Below, piece by piece: positions 45,823-45,955 of a stretch of DNA of 45,955 bases (position 1 is its first letter; each line of letters starts with the position of its first letter). The notes below the pieces were generated by a model. It saw nothing but the letters and a program-made list of their open reading frames with translations, made no database searches and was not told the DNA's origin. This DNA comes from Polyangiaceae bacterium (lineage in GTDB: Bacteria > Myxococcota_A > Polyangia > Polyangiales > Polyangiaceae): positions 1 through 45,955 of the forward strand of contig WQZB01000040.1 of the NCBI GenBank assembly GCA_009780955.1, given 5' to 3'. The translations under genes and the position numbers were made by a program.

Positions 45823-45955
45823 TTCCTCGGGACCGCCGCGAGCCCCGAGCAGGTTGCGGACCGAGTATTTTTGCCGAGTTCCAAGCAGAGCGAGGCGCTT
45901 CGACGAGAGCTGCTTGTGCAGCTTGAGGAGAAGCAACGAAGCGATGCGACGGAAA
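45823..45955 (+). CDS. Possible start of a downstream gene (cut by window edge)
   Basis: The last 133 bases are open in one plus-strand frame that reads [16 protein letters not shown], then [20 protein letters not shown]. This looks protein-like, with an amphipathic helix at the end. No ATG is in frame; TTG at 45871 is the only candidate start seen, and no ribosome site supports it. It may be a downstream gene beginning at a non-ATG codon, or chance. Confidence 0.3.

Overview
The window reads as a chromosomal segment of a myxobacterium-like delta-proteobacterium (Myxococcota, probably Polyangia). The basis is gene style rather than a marker gene: a Hanks-type Ser/Thr kinase with a membrane anchor and Pro-rich tail beside a TPR/PEGA-type protein, two double-FHA proteins, an FHA-PP2C operon, many lipoproteins with low-complexity Ser/Gly/Asp linkers, a RamB-like regulator and a housekeeping core of delta-proteobacterial type. 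Base composition is moderately GC-rich. One tRNA gene (Thr, anticodon CGT) is present. I see no rRNA, CRISPR array, prophage or complete insertion sequence.

Layout. 1-4 kb: tail of an Rpn/DUF4351-like gene, then trmFO and rel on the minus strand. 4-6.4 kb: hemW converging on a CPA2-type cation/proton antiporter. 6.5-16.4 kb: envelope and signalling block with the TPR/PEGA protein, Ser/Thr kinase, tRNA-Thr, FadR-type GntR regulator, TPR lipoprotein, a small acidic protein, a beta-barrel-like protein, a zinc-ribbon/double-FHA protein translationally coupled to a PP2C phosphatase, and a thioredoxin-like lipoprotein. 16.4-21.2 kb: glyoxylate shunt (aceB, aceA) with a divergent RamB-like regulator. 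21.2-29 kb: beta-propeller lipoprotein, second double-FHA protein, SDR oxidoreductase, pgi, amino-acid permease. 29-33.5 kb: a rearranged accessory stretch with an AAA ATPase/PD-(D/E)XK nuclease fusion, a frameshifted htrA-like gene and an intact paralogue. 33.5-36.1 kb: parA-parB-folD operon (minus). 36.2-45.8 kb: small acidic proteins, then tig-clpP-clpX, three paralogous cysteine-rich lipoproteins, and lon.

The protein-quality-control locus tig-clpP-clpX-lon has its usual order, but the lipoprotein array separates clpX from lon and a palindromic element separates clpP from clpX. Kinase, phosphatase and FHA proteins together suggest phosphothreonine signalling. aceBA and the RamB-like gene look like a self-contained acetate/fatty-acid response module. 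trmFO and folD both depend on 5,10-methylene-THF.

The least expected content is in the non-coding DNA. Three kinds of palindromic element occupy gene boundaries: a ~125-bp family with GACCGCTTTC-type ends, GTAGGGGC palindromes, and a unique 118-bp inverted repeat. Several carry at their edge the TAG or TGA that ends the neighbouring gene, and one half-element lies in frame inside hemW. A fourth element, a nested hairpin, follows each of the three tandem lipoprotein genes. A 66-bp perfect direct repeat of the permease 3' end brackets the ATPase and the dead htrA copy. These repeats, with the lipoprotein array, are the best candidates for undescribed biology here.
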